This document shows, piece by piece, positions 5,676-11,103 of a stretch of DNA of 13,506 nt; position 1 is the first letter of the stretch; the number at the start of each line of letters is the position of its first letter. The translations under genes were made by a program, and so were the position numbers. The notes below the pieces were generated by a model. It was not told where the DNA came from. It worked only from the letters and a program-made list of their open reading frames with translations, and did no database searches. Source of the stretch: Pseudomonadota bacterium (GTDB taxonomy: Bacteria; Pseudomonadota; Gammaproteobacteria; Xanthomonadales; Xanthomonadaceae); contig JAEXNZ010000031.1 in NCBI GenBank assembly GCA_023439425.1, forward strand, positions 1 through 13,506. Direction: 5' to 3'.

Positions 5676-6140
5676 ATGAGAACTCAGAAGACCGTTGGAT
5701 CGGTGATGGCCGCTGTGTACTTCGCGCTCTCCGTCTGGCTCGCTTACAGGGCGGGAAACACCTTGGGTGCTACCGAGCCGAAAGTCGCAATTCTGATTCC
5801 GATCTACGCCTTATCAGTCGCCATGCTCTATGTCTGCTTCATGCGCATCAGGAACATCACCAGAAGCACCGAGAACGTGGTAACGCCAAAGGTTCTATTG
5901 AAGACACTCCAGAAATCAAAGGCGACACCCGTTGACCCGCTGCTTGCGCAGCGCGTGAAGCACATCGTGTTGGTCAGGCTAATCATCATGGCCTGCTTCT
6001 GCGTGCTTGCTGTGTTCGCGATCTTCACCACCAAGCGCTACGCGAGCGGTAGCGACTTCGAATGGGCCTACTACGCGATCTCCTTGCTCGGGGTCGTGGC
6101 AGTTGCGCAGATCGTTTCAAGCAGATTCAAGGACGTCTAG
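5676..6140 (+). CDS. Four-helix membrane protein, unknown function
   Basis: The 154-residue product has four hydrophobic segments (about 7-24, 37-56, 97-118 and 130-148) and a soluble loop between the second and third (RNITRSTENVVTPKVLLKTLQKSKATPVDP). The ATG at 5676 was chosen because AAGGA (5663-5667) lies 8 nt upstream; the earlier in-frame ATG at 5592 overlaps the preceding gene and adds a charged, non-membrane N-terminus. It follows the zinc-ribbon gene by 31 bp and probably shares its mRNA. GC is again lower than that of the housekeeping neighbours. An IS66 element begins 12 bp after its stop, so any genes once downstream on this mRNA are now cut off. Function not recognised. Confidence 0.75.
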   Translation: MRTQKTVGSVMAAVYFALSVWLAYRAGNTLGATEPKVAILIPIYALSVAMLYVCFMRIRNITRSTENVVTPKVLLKTLQKSKATPVDPLLAQRVKHIVLVRLIIMACFCVLAVFAIFTTKRYASGSDFEWAYYAISLLGVVAVAQIVSSRFKDV

Positions 6141-6144
6141 GATA

Positions 6145-6152
6145 TATACGAC
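6145..6152. repeat. Target-site duplication, left copy
   Basis: TATACGAC, identical to 8654-8661. Eight base pairs is the duplication length made by IS66-family transposition. Confidence 0.95.
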
Positions 6153-6179
6153 GTAAGCGCCTGCCGAGTACCGTCTTGA
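6153..6179 (+). repeat. IS66 terminal inverted repeat, tnpC side
   Basis: About 20 of 27 positions match the reverse complement of 8627-8653. The best conserved part is the inner block GTACCGTCTTGA, with the outermost GTAA also identical. Confidence 0.9.
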
Positions 6180-6193
6180 CGGCATGGCGGTAA

Positions 6194-7762
6194 TCAGTTC
6201 GACGTGAGATCCACGTTCCAGGGCAACAGGTCAGCGACCTGGTTGACCGGGTATTCGGCGATCACCGAGAGCACATGCCGCAGGTAGGCCTCTGGGTTGA
6301 CGCCATTGAGCCTGGCCGTCTCCATCAGGCTGTACATGGTGGCAGCACGCTCGCCGCCACGGTCTGAGCCCATAAACAGATAGTTTTTCCGGCCCAGCGC
6401 GACGCCGCGCAGCGAGCGCTCGGCTGCATTGTTGTCGATCTCGACTTCGCCGTCCTCCAGATAGCGCGTCAGGGCCTGCCACTGGTTCAGGGCATAGCGG
6501 ATGGCATCGGCCGTGGGCGACTTGCGCGAGAGCGCAGGCAATTGCTCCAGCAGCCACGCGTGCAGTGCCGTGACGATGGGCCGGGCCTTTTCTTGTCGAG
6601 CGGTGCGCCGTACATCGGGCGGCTTGCCCCGGATATCGGCCTCAATCTCATAGAGCCCTGCGACCTGCTCGAGGAAGTGCGCGGTCAGCGGCGTGGGCCG
6701 GCTGGCGTGGATGTCGTAGATCTTGCGTCGGGCATGCGCCCAGCAGGCCGCTTCCACGATACGCCCCGAGGCATAGACTTCGTTGTAGCCGGCGAAGGCA
6801 TCAGCCTGCAGTACACCCGTGAAGTCCTTCAGGTGCGTTTGCGGATGGATGCCTTTGCGGTCTGGCGAGTAGCGGAACCAGGCTGCGGGTGCTGCGCTGG
6901 CCCCATGCGGGCGATCATCACGCACATAGGTCCACAACCGTCCCTGTTGCGTCTTGCCCTTGCCGGGCATGAGCACGGGCACCGGCGTGTCGTCCGTATG
7001 CAGCTTGCGCGCGGCGAACACGTGGCGGTGAAGCGCATCGAGCAGCGGGCGCAGCAGCTGGTGCCCCGCGCCCACCCAGTCGGCCAGAGTGTTCTCGCTC
7101 AGATCCACGCCTTCGCGCTCATAGATGCGGCACTGGCGGTAGAGCGGCAGGTGATCCGCGTACTTGCTCACGAACACGTGGGCCAGCAGTCCGGGCCCGG
7201 CATAGCTGCGGGCAATCGGCCGGCTGGGAGCCGGCGCCTGTGCCATGCGATCGCAGCACGTGCAGGCCAGGCGCGGGCGCACATGGCGCACGACCTTGAA
7301 GCTGGCCGGCACGAACTCCAGCACTTCGCTGACGTCCTCGCCCAGCTGCTTCCAGGCGCCGCCGCAGTCCGGGCAGGCTGCCTCTTGCGGCAGGTGTTCC
7401 TGGATATCGCGGGGCAGATGCTCGGGCAAGGGACGGCGCTGTGGCGCCGGACGAGCGGCAGCCGCAGGCGCTTGTGATGCCGGTTCGCGCTCGCCCTGGT
7501 TGATGTGCAGCTCTTCGAGTTCGAGCTGCAGCTGATCGATCTGGCGGGCAAGCTTCTCGGACTTCTGGCCGAACATCATGCGCTGCAGCTTGGCCAGCAA
7601 CAGCTTCAGGTGCTGGATCTCGTTCTTGTCGTCGCGCCCGGCCTGCTTGAGCGCATCGCGCTCGCTGCGCAGCGCCTGCATCTCGGCCCCGAGATCGGCT
7701 ACCAACGCCTTCAGGGCGTCGATGTCATCGGGTATCGGGGCACGGGTTTGCATGGCCACCAT
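6194..7762 (-). CDS. tnpC: IS66 transposase TnpC
   Basis: This is the DDE transposase of the element. The 522-residue protein has, in order: a coiled N-terminal region (about 12-90) ending in the family stretch RMMFGQKSEKL; a zinc finger C130-C133 / C167-C170 (CPDCGG and CTCC); and the catalytic core with HTDDTPVPVL (Asp about 257-258), QADAFAGYNEVY (D321), CWAHARRK (340-347) and NNAAERSLRGVALGRKNYLF (E448). The IS66 C-terminal piece (NGVNPEAYLRHVL) follows. Full length and apparently intact. The start at 7762 is the first ATG; another lies three codons later. It is separated from tnpB by 70 bp, and all three IS genes are read in the same direction. Confidence 0.97.
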   Translation of the reverse strand: MVAMQTRAPIPDDIDALKALVADLGAEMQALRSERDALKQAGRDDKNEIQHLKLLLAKLQRMMFGQKSEKLARQIDQLQLELEELHINQGEREPASQAPAAAARPAPQRRPLPEHLPRDIQEHLPQEAACPDCGGAWKQLGEDVSEVLEFVPASFKVVRHVRPRLACTCCDRMAQAPAPSRPIARSYAGPGLLAHVFVSKYADHLPLYRQCRIYEREGVDLSENTLADWVGAGHQLLRPLLDALHRHVFAARKLHTDDTPVPVLMPGKGKTQQGRLWTYVRDDRPHGASAAPAAWFRYSPDRKGIHPQTHLKDFTGVLQADAFAGYNEVYASGRIVEAACWAHARRKIYDIHASRPTPLTAHFLEQVAGLYEIEADIRGKPPDVRRTARQEKARPIVTALHAWLLEQLPALSRKSPTADAIRYALNQWQALTRYLEDGEVEIDNNAAERSLRGVALGRKNYLFMGSDRGGERAATMYSLMETARLNGVNPEAYLRHVLSVIAEYPVNQVADLLPWNVDLTSN

Positions 7763-7832
7763 TTTACCCGGATTGGCGCCATTACTCCATACAAATCAAT
7801 GGCATAGCTACATAAAACCACCTACCACAAGC

Positions 7833-8177
7833 TCATGCTTGCGTTGGCTTGGCGGTCCTCGCAGGGCGGCGCCAGTCAATGCCTTCGAGCAGCATCGAGA
7901 GCTGGGCTGTCGTCAGATGCACGGCGCCCGACTCGGCCGCGGGCCACACGAAGTGACCCTGTTCCAGGCGCTTGGCCAGCAGGCACATGCCGTCCCCACT
8001 CCACCACAACACCTTGATGCGATCGCCCCGACGACCCCGGAACACGAACACGTGGCCGCTGAACGGATCCTCCAGCAGCGTGTGCTGCACGATGGAGGCC
8101 AGCCCATCGAAGCCACGGCGCATGTCGGTGGTGCCGGCCGCCAGCCATACGCGGGTGCCCGCGGGAAGACCGATCAT
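7833..8177 (-). CDS. tnpB: IS66 accessory protein TnpB (Orf2)
   Basis: The 114-residue product starts MIGLPAGTRVWLAAGTTDMRRGFDGL and contains VFVFRGRRGDRIKVLWW and LAKRLEQGHFVWP, all hallmarks of the IS66 Orf2 family. This protein is required with TnpA and TnpC for transposition of IS66-type elements, although its biochemical role is unclear. The ATG at 8177 overlaps the tnpA stop (ATGA), so translation is coupled; a longer frame upstream is the shadow of tnpA. Confidence 0.95.
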   Translation of the reverse strand: MIGLPAGTRVWLAAGTTDMRRGFDGLASIVQHTLLEDPFSGHVFVFRGRRGDRIKVLWWSGDGMCLLAKRLEQGHFVWPAAESGAVHLTTAQLSMLLEGIDWRRPARTAKPTQA

Positions 8178-8572
8178 TGCATGGCCTCGATCACCTGGCG
8201 CAGCAACGGCATCGTCATCGCCTCTCGGATCACCACCTTGCCCTTGGGAAGGTGCAGCTCCAGTGCGGGACTCATCATGGGTGCCGCTGCGCGTGCCGCG
8301 ACCGGCACGGCTGCTTCTTGCGCTGAGCTGGTGTCCAGGCAAACCGGCAGCAAACGTGGCGAGGCGTTCGGCGAGTCGTACATGCCGCGCTGGTACTCGC
8401 GTCGCCAGCGCGACAGCTGGTTGTGGTTCAGGTCATGTTCACGCGCTACGCGGGCAAGCGAACTGGGAGACGCCAATACCGTTTCGACCACCTGGCGCTT
8501 GTACTCTCGACTGAATCTACGGCGCGGTTCATTACGAAATGAACTGGTTGCCGGCAAGGTTACGTCTGTCAT
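8174..8572 (-). CDS. tnpA: IS66 accessory protein TnpA (helix-turn-helix)
   Basis: The 132-residue product carries an N-terminal helix-turn-helix of the IS3/IS66 OrfA type (about residues 17-62: RRRFSREYKRQVVETVL, then SLARVAREHDLNHNQLSRWRREY), followed by a variable linker and a C-terminal segment (LELHLPKGKVVIREAMTMPLLRQVIEAM). It probably binds the element's DNA. First gene of the three, ending in a 4-nt overlap with tnpB. No internal stop or frameshift. Confidence 0.93.
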   Translation of the reverse strand: MTDVTLPATSSFRNEPRRRFSREYKRQVVETVLASPSSLARVAREHDLNHNQLSRWRREYQRGMYDSPNASPRLLPVCLDTSSAQEAAVPVAARAAAPMMSPALELHLPKGKVVIREAMTMPLLRQVIEAMQ

Positions 8573-8626
8573 AGATCCCCATCAATTTTTAGATGGGGAT
8601 CTATTCTCCTGACCTGGAAGTCCGCC

Positions 8627-8653
8627 TCAAGACGGTACAGGTCGGGCCGTTAC
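8627..8653 (-). repeat. IS66 terminal inverted repeat, tnpA side
   Basis: Reverse complement of the left end with about 20 of 27 matches (TCAAGACGGTAC inner block, TTAC outer end). Confidence 0.9.
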
Positions 8654-8661
8654 TATACGAC
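8654..8661. repeat. Target-site duplication, right copy
   Basis: TATACGAC, identical to 6145-6152. The stretch from here to 8770 holds no gene I can support. Confidence 0.95.
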
Positions 8662-8770
8662 GTGCTCAAGCTGAAGCAATACGTGTGACTTCGTTCAACG
8701 CTGATCAAGGACACCACGGTTTATTGTGTGTGTGGCGTGTCACTGAGTGCTAAGGCCAGCCGCGGCAAGC

Positions 8771-9217
8771 CTAGATTCTCGCGGGAGCCTCCGGGTGGTA
8801 GTGAAAGATGTCCTTGCCACCATACGTGCAGGTGAAACCGTTGACGCTTACGATTCCATTGAGGATCGTAAGCGCCTCTACGGAAAGTTCGTGGCATTGG
8901 CGCTCGGATGCAGCACCTGACTTTTCGGGCACAGAGTCGCGACCGAAGTCGATGAAAAGACGTCGTTCCTTCATGGACAGATGGGTAGCAATCACGATGT
9001 GCTTCTGCCCAGGCAGCTTTGGCTGTGCATCCACTACGCGCTGCAGCTCTACGTTGAGCAGCTTCTCAGCCTCTGCCCGATCGCATGCATCCATCTGTGA
9101 GGCAGGCTTTCCAGCTGCGTTGGGTACCTGCGAGAGCGCCGGCAGTGATACGCAGAGAACGGCGATTGTGAGAGACAGCAGGACCGCGTGTGATCTGTGT
9201 GCTCTGTTGGTTCGCAT
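8771..9217 (-). CDS. Small secreted protein of unknown function
   Basis: The 148-residue product has a Sec signal peptide: basic N-terminus (MRTNRAHRSH), hydrophobic core (VLLSLTIAVLCVSL), and probable cleavage near PALS-Q (about residue 29). The mature part of about 119 residues has three cysteines (DACDR, RQCHE, FTCTYGG) and ends in DIFHYHPEAPARI. A periplasmic or secreted location is likely. The ATG at 9217 has AAAGGA 9 nt upstream; an overlapping ATG at 9224 is out of frame. It is the first gene to the right of the IS and is transcribed towards it. No family recognised. Confidence 0.75.
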   Translation of the reverse strand: MRTNRAHRSHAVLLSLTIAVLCVSLPALSQVPNAAGKPASQMDACDRAEAEKLLNVELQRVVDAQPKLPGQKHIVIATHLSMKERRLFIDFGRDSVPEKSGAASERQCHELSVEALTILNGIVSVNGFTCTYGGKDIFHYHPEAPARI

Positions 9218-9299
9218 GCTTCATCTTCCTTTGATGAGTGACCGGTCGTTCGCGGTACAGGGCAGTGCTGGATCCAGTATAGATCCACAGGGAGTGACG

Positions 9300-9476
9300 T
9301 TGGGTCAATGCGAGGGGAGGCACTGGATCGGTGGCCGTTCGGCCTTCGCCGCGCTGATCATTGATATCGGCGGTCGACTGGCGTGCGACCCTACCGAAGC
9401 GGATTTACGTGCATGGTTGGATCCCGATGCGGCCGGCCAGGGGCCGGCCGTTTCCTTGCCATTCGCAAGCGCTTAG
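9300..9476 (+). CDS. Possible small protein, tail-to-tail with symE
   Basis: An open frame whose last 58 codons look protein-like (GGRSAFAALIIDIGG, then DPTEADLRAWLDPD), with codon use typical of the genome. The start is uncertain. The TTG at 9300 is preceded by AGGGAG (9289-9294) at 5 nt and a TATAGA -10-like box at 9278-9283. A GTG at 9294 and an ATG at 9234 are in the same frame, but the stretch between them uses rare codons such as ATA. Its stop overlaps that of symE (9473-9476). The frame also stays open much further upstream as a shadow of the secreted-protein gene. No family recognised; it may not be real. Confidence 0.3.
   Translation: MGQCEGRHWIGGRSAFAALIIDIGGRLACDPTEADLRAWLDPDAAGQGPAVSLPFASA
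9430..9450 (+). terminator. GC-rich hairpin near the symE 3' end
   Basis: A perfect 9-bp stem (CGGCCGGCC / GGCCGGCCG, loop AGG) is followed by TTTCCTT on the + strand. On the - strand it lies 23 bp after the symE stop and could end that transcript. It lies inside the doubtful + strand ORF, which would be cut short if this terminated + transcripts. Confidence 0.35.
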
Positions 9477-9763
9477 CCGCCGCCTACCTCAGTGAAGCGC
9501 ACGATTGCCGCGTCTGGGTTGGGTGAGGGCGTGGCCAGGGTGATGGTGATTTCACCCGGCGTGCAGTCGGCGCGGATCTGATCGCCGGGTTCAAAGCCGA
9601 GGCGACGTAGCCAGGGGCCGCGCAGGTAGATGGAAGGCGTTGCCGCTTCCTGTTCCTGCAGGTCCGTTGGGACGGAGTGGACGTTGGGGAAGTGCCGCGT
9701 GCTCGGGCGCGGGGCGGTGGTGCTGGATACTGCTTCCTGCGGCTGATCGAACTGCTGATGCAT
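9473..9763 (-). CDS. symE: SymE-type toxin-like protein
   Basis: The core at residues 43-76 (PSIYLRGPWLRRLGFEPGDQ followed by I..D.TPGEITITL) matches the SymE signature: a conserved LRGxWL, a GF.PG turn and a closing beta strand, in an AbrB-like fold. E. coli SymE is an SOS-induced type I toxin now linked to nucleoid condensation. The 96-residue length is similar to the family, but residues 1-42 form a low-complexity leader with no recognisable domain. The ATG at 9763 was chosen because GGAG (9771-9774) lies 7 nt upstream. The same frame stays open to an ATG at 9862, just after a -10-like TAATAC, which would give a 129-residue form. No partner gene of an antitoxin type is adjacent; an antisense RNA, as in E. 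coli symR, is possible but not shown. SymE-like proteins are often chromosomal orphans without proven toxicity. Confidence 0.7.
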   Translation of the reverse strand: MHQQFDQPQEAVSSTTAPRPSTRHFPNVHSVPTDLQEQEAATPSIYLRGPWLRRLGFEPGDQIRADCTPGEITITLATPSPNPDAAIVRFTEVGGG

Positions 9764-9784
9764 GTGATGACTCCGGCTGGAAGG

Positions 9785-9936
9785 AACACCCTCGCCACTA
9801 GGGCGAGGGGAAGTCGGGAGGTCAAAACCGCGACAAACCAGACGGCGGGCGTATTCCCACATGAGGGTGTTGTATTAGCCACCCTCCCGACGTGGGACCT
9901 TGATCATTTTGGTTTGGTCGGAGTTTTGAGCTCCCG
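9785..9936. other. Densely folded inverted-repeat element upstream of symE
   Basis: Outer arms CGGGAGGTCAAAAC (9815-9828) and GTTTTGAGCTCCCG (9923-9936) match at 13 of 14, continued inward by CGAC/GTCG and AAACC/GGTTT (9911-9915) with one bulge. Inside, TCCCAC pairs with GTGGGA, and GAGGGTG (9863-9869) with CACCCTC (9880-9886). Alternative perfect 9-bp pairings exist: AACACCCTC (9785-9793) with GAGGGTGTT (9863-9871), and GTCGGGAGG (9813-9821) with CCTCCCGAC (9883-9891). CCCTCGCC (9789-9796) also pairs locally with GGCGAGGG (9802-9809). The density of pairing suggests a structured RNA leader or antisense RNA, or a small mobile repeat. Confidence 0.6.
9872..9877 (-). promoter_or_regulatory. Possible -10 for the long symE form
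   Basis: TAATAC on the - strand, ending 9 nt before the ATG at 9862. Transcription would start about 3-4 nt before that ATG. No good -35 was found. Confidence 0.25.
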
Positions 9937-10189
9937 GAGCCAACATGCAGCGGTGCCCTTAGCGCGCAAAGCAATTTGTTTTCATTGGCTTTTTGCGACA
10001 CGGCCGGGGCGGGGCTCGTATGTCGGGATTGACCCGGAAATTCCGCGTTTGCGGCGAGCTAGCGTGATCCGGCGCGCAGTTTGGGCATCTCGTTAGCGGA
10101 ATGACGCGTATGGCGCAGACAAATTCGAATTGTCGCGAAGAGCCAATCGTGCGTCGCCGGCGATTGGCAGCGCGAACGGTTTGGGATGG
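9937..10189. other. Intergenic region without a convincing gene
   Basis: No reading frame here has a plausible protein or ribosome site. It holds a few small dyads: an AT-rich hairpin near 9965-10000 (CGCAAAGC against GCTTTTTGCG), TCGGG/CCCGG around 10023-10038, an almost perfect palindrome around TTCGAA at 10118-10134, and a perfect 8-bp stem GCCAATCG (10142-10149) / CGATTGGC (10161-10168). None is followed by a T-run. It may be the continuation of the folded element upstream of symE. Confidence 0.4.
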
Positions 10190-10214
10190 GTATCGACCAA
10201 CGGTCGATACCTAC
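10190..10214 (-). repeat. SMAG (GTAG-type REP) palindrome 3
   Basis: On the - strand GTAG (10214-10211) heads a perfect 9-bp stem, GTATCGACC / GGTCGATAC, with a 3-nt loop. The GACC-GTT-GGTC core is common in Stenotrophomonas REP elements. It stands 54 bp beyond the stop of the oxygenase gene. Confidence 0.75.
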
Positions 10215-10239
10215 CGGGTTTCGTCCAAGGTTCCGATTT

Positions 10240-10256
10240 CCGTCACGTGGTGACGG
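10240..10256 (-). terminator. Hairpin just after the oxygenase gene
   Basis: A perfect 7-bp stem (CCGTCAC / GTGACGG, 3-nt loop), 12 bp past the stop at 10269. There is no T-run after it on the - strand, so it may stabilise the 3' end rather than terminate alone. Confidence 0.4.
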
Positions 10257-10268
10257 TTGGAGGCTGGA

Positions 10269-10979
10269 TCAGCCGCCACCATACAACCGCTGCGCGCTCT
10301 GGAACAGAATCCAGCTCGTCGCAATGAACTTGTCCCCACCTTCGGGTCGGTTGCCCCGATGCGTATGCGTGAACGCCGTCGGTGCAATCAACAGACTGCC
10401 GGTACGCGGCGCGATCTTCCGCTCCTGGAACAGGAACTCGGTTTCCCCAGCCTGGAAGTCGTCGTTGAGGTACAGCGTCCACAGCAGGTGCCGGTGCAAC
10501 GTCTCGCCCGCCGGATCGCGGGGATACAACTCGCAGTGCCAGTACGGATAACCCCCCTCGCCCGCCGCATACCATTGCAGGTTGATGGCACCGGGGCGCA
10601 GGCACGTACGGGCCAGTTCGGAAAGCTGGGCGTCTTCCATGGCGGGGAAGTCATCGGCAGACAGCCGACGCGCACTGCCGTCAGTGTCTTGAACCTGCAA
10701 CATCAACGGCGAGATCAACGCCTGTGGATAACGGCGTAGATAACTCAATACGCCTTTGAATACGGCCTGCTGCAGCAGCATTTCCACCTGCTGCCATTCG
10801 GCGCGGCCGCTGATGCGCAGGTCCTTGCTGTGCTTGAGTTCCGGGAATACACCGCTGCCTACTTCACCGGGCTGCAGCTGGGCGCTGGCGCGCATCTGCG
10901 CCAGGATGGCGGCGCACGCCTCGGCGGGGATGGCGTTGTGGATTACTTCAATGAAATCGCGCGGCGTTTCGGCGGTCAT
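10269..10979 (-). CDS. 2OG-Fe(II) oxygenase (prolyl-4-hydroxylase-like fold)
   Basis: The 236-residue product contains a double-stranded beta-helix dioxygenase core: GAINLQWYAAGEGGYPYWHCELYP, then TLHRHLLWTLYLNDDFQAGETEFLF, then RTGSLLIAPTAFTHTHRGNRP and DKFIATSWILF. The likely iron ligands are H148 and E150 (an HxE instead of the usual HxD) with H207 (or H205); K217 takes the place where 2-oxoglutarate is usually gripped by Arg or Lys. Such enzymes hydroxylate proteins, peptides or small molecules using 2-oxoglutarate and O2; the substrate here is unknown. The ATG at 10979 begins MTAETPRDFIEVIHNAIP, the natural start of the domain. Longer frames upstream (to 11060) run into the intergenic region and are not supported. 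It stands alone between fbp and the REP-containing gap. Confidence 0.82.
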   Translation of the reverse strand: MTAETPRDFIEVIHNAIPAEACAAILAQMRASAQLQPGEVGSGVFPELKHSKDLRISGRAEWQQVEMLLQQAVFKGVLSYLRRYPQALISPLMLQVQDTDGSARRLSADDFPAMEDAQLSELARTCLRPGAINLQWYAAGEGGYPYWHCELYPRDPAGETLHRHLLWTLYLNDDFQAGETEFLFQERKIAPRTGSLLIAPTAFTHTHRGNRPEGGDKFIATSWILFQSAQRLYGGG

Positions 10980-11068
10980 GAGTCGGTCCGTGAGCGTTCG
11001 CCCCCGATGTTGACCGTTGCCACGCGCGATGTCACGCCGTTGCCATGTGACAGATTCCACATATTGCA

Positions 11069-11091
11069 GGGGTCAGCCGGCGGCCAACCCC
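11069..11091 (-). terminator. Imperfect hairpin after fbp
   Basis: GGGGT (11069-11073) pairs with ACCCC (11087-11091), with an inner GCC/GGC and a two-base mismatch. It is 12 bp past the fbp stop, in the gap before the oxygenase gene. No T-run follows on the - strand, so confidence is low. Confidence 0.3.
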
Positions 11092-11103
11092 CGCGTGCGT
11101 GCA

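Larger units (their letters stand above)
6153..8653 (-). mobile_element. Complete IS66-family insertion sequence (2501 bp)
   Basis: The ends are GTAAGCGCC... on the left and ...GGCCGTTAC on the right, with the GTAA terminus expected of IS66 elements, imperfect inverted repeats of about 27 bp and a perfect 8-bp duplication of target DNA. Inside are the three genes of the classic IS66 set, tnpA-tnpB-tnpC, on the - strand, all without frameshift or stop. This indicates a recent and potentially active copy. I cannot name the exact IS. Confidence 0.95.

Noticed and set aside
6542..7477. 311-codon + strand frame opposite tnpC
   Set aside because: It is the antisense shadow of an intact, motif-rich transposase; no ribosome site and no plausible protein features.
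8808..9233. + strand frame opposite the secreted-protein gene, continuous with the doubtful 3' ORF
   Set aside because: This part is antisense to a gene with a signal peptide and ribosome site, and it is Ser/Arg/Cys rich as shadows are.
9677..10096. 139-codon + strand frame over the symE 5' region
   Set aside because: No ribosome site, odd residue composition, and it crosses the folded non-coding element.
9785..10189. Retron msr-msd or integron attC site as the explanation of the folded region
   Set aside because: No reverse transcriptase or integrase is in the window, and no proper attC core (GTTRRRY) or retron branching-G layout could be recognised.
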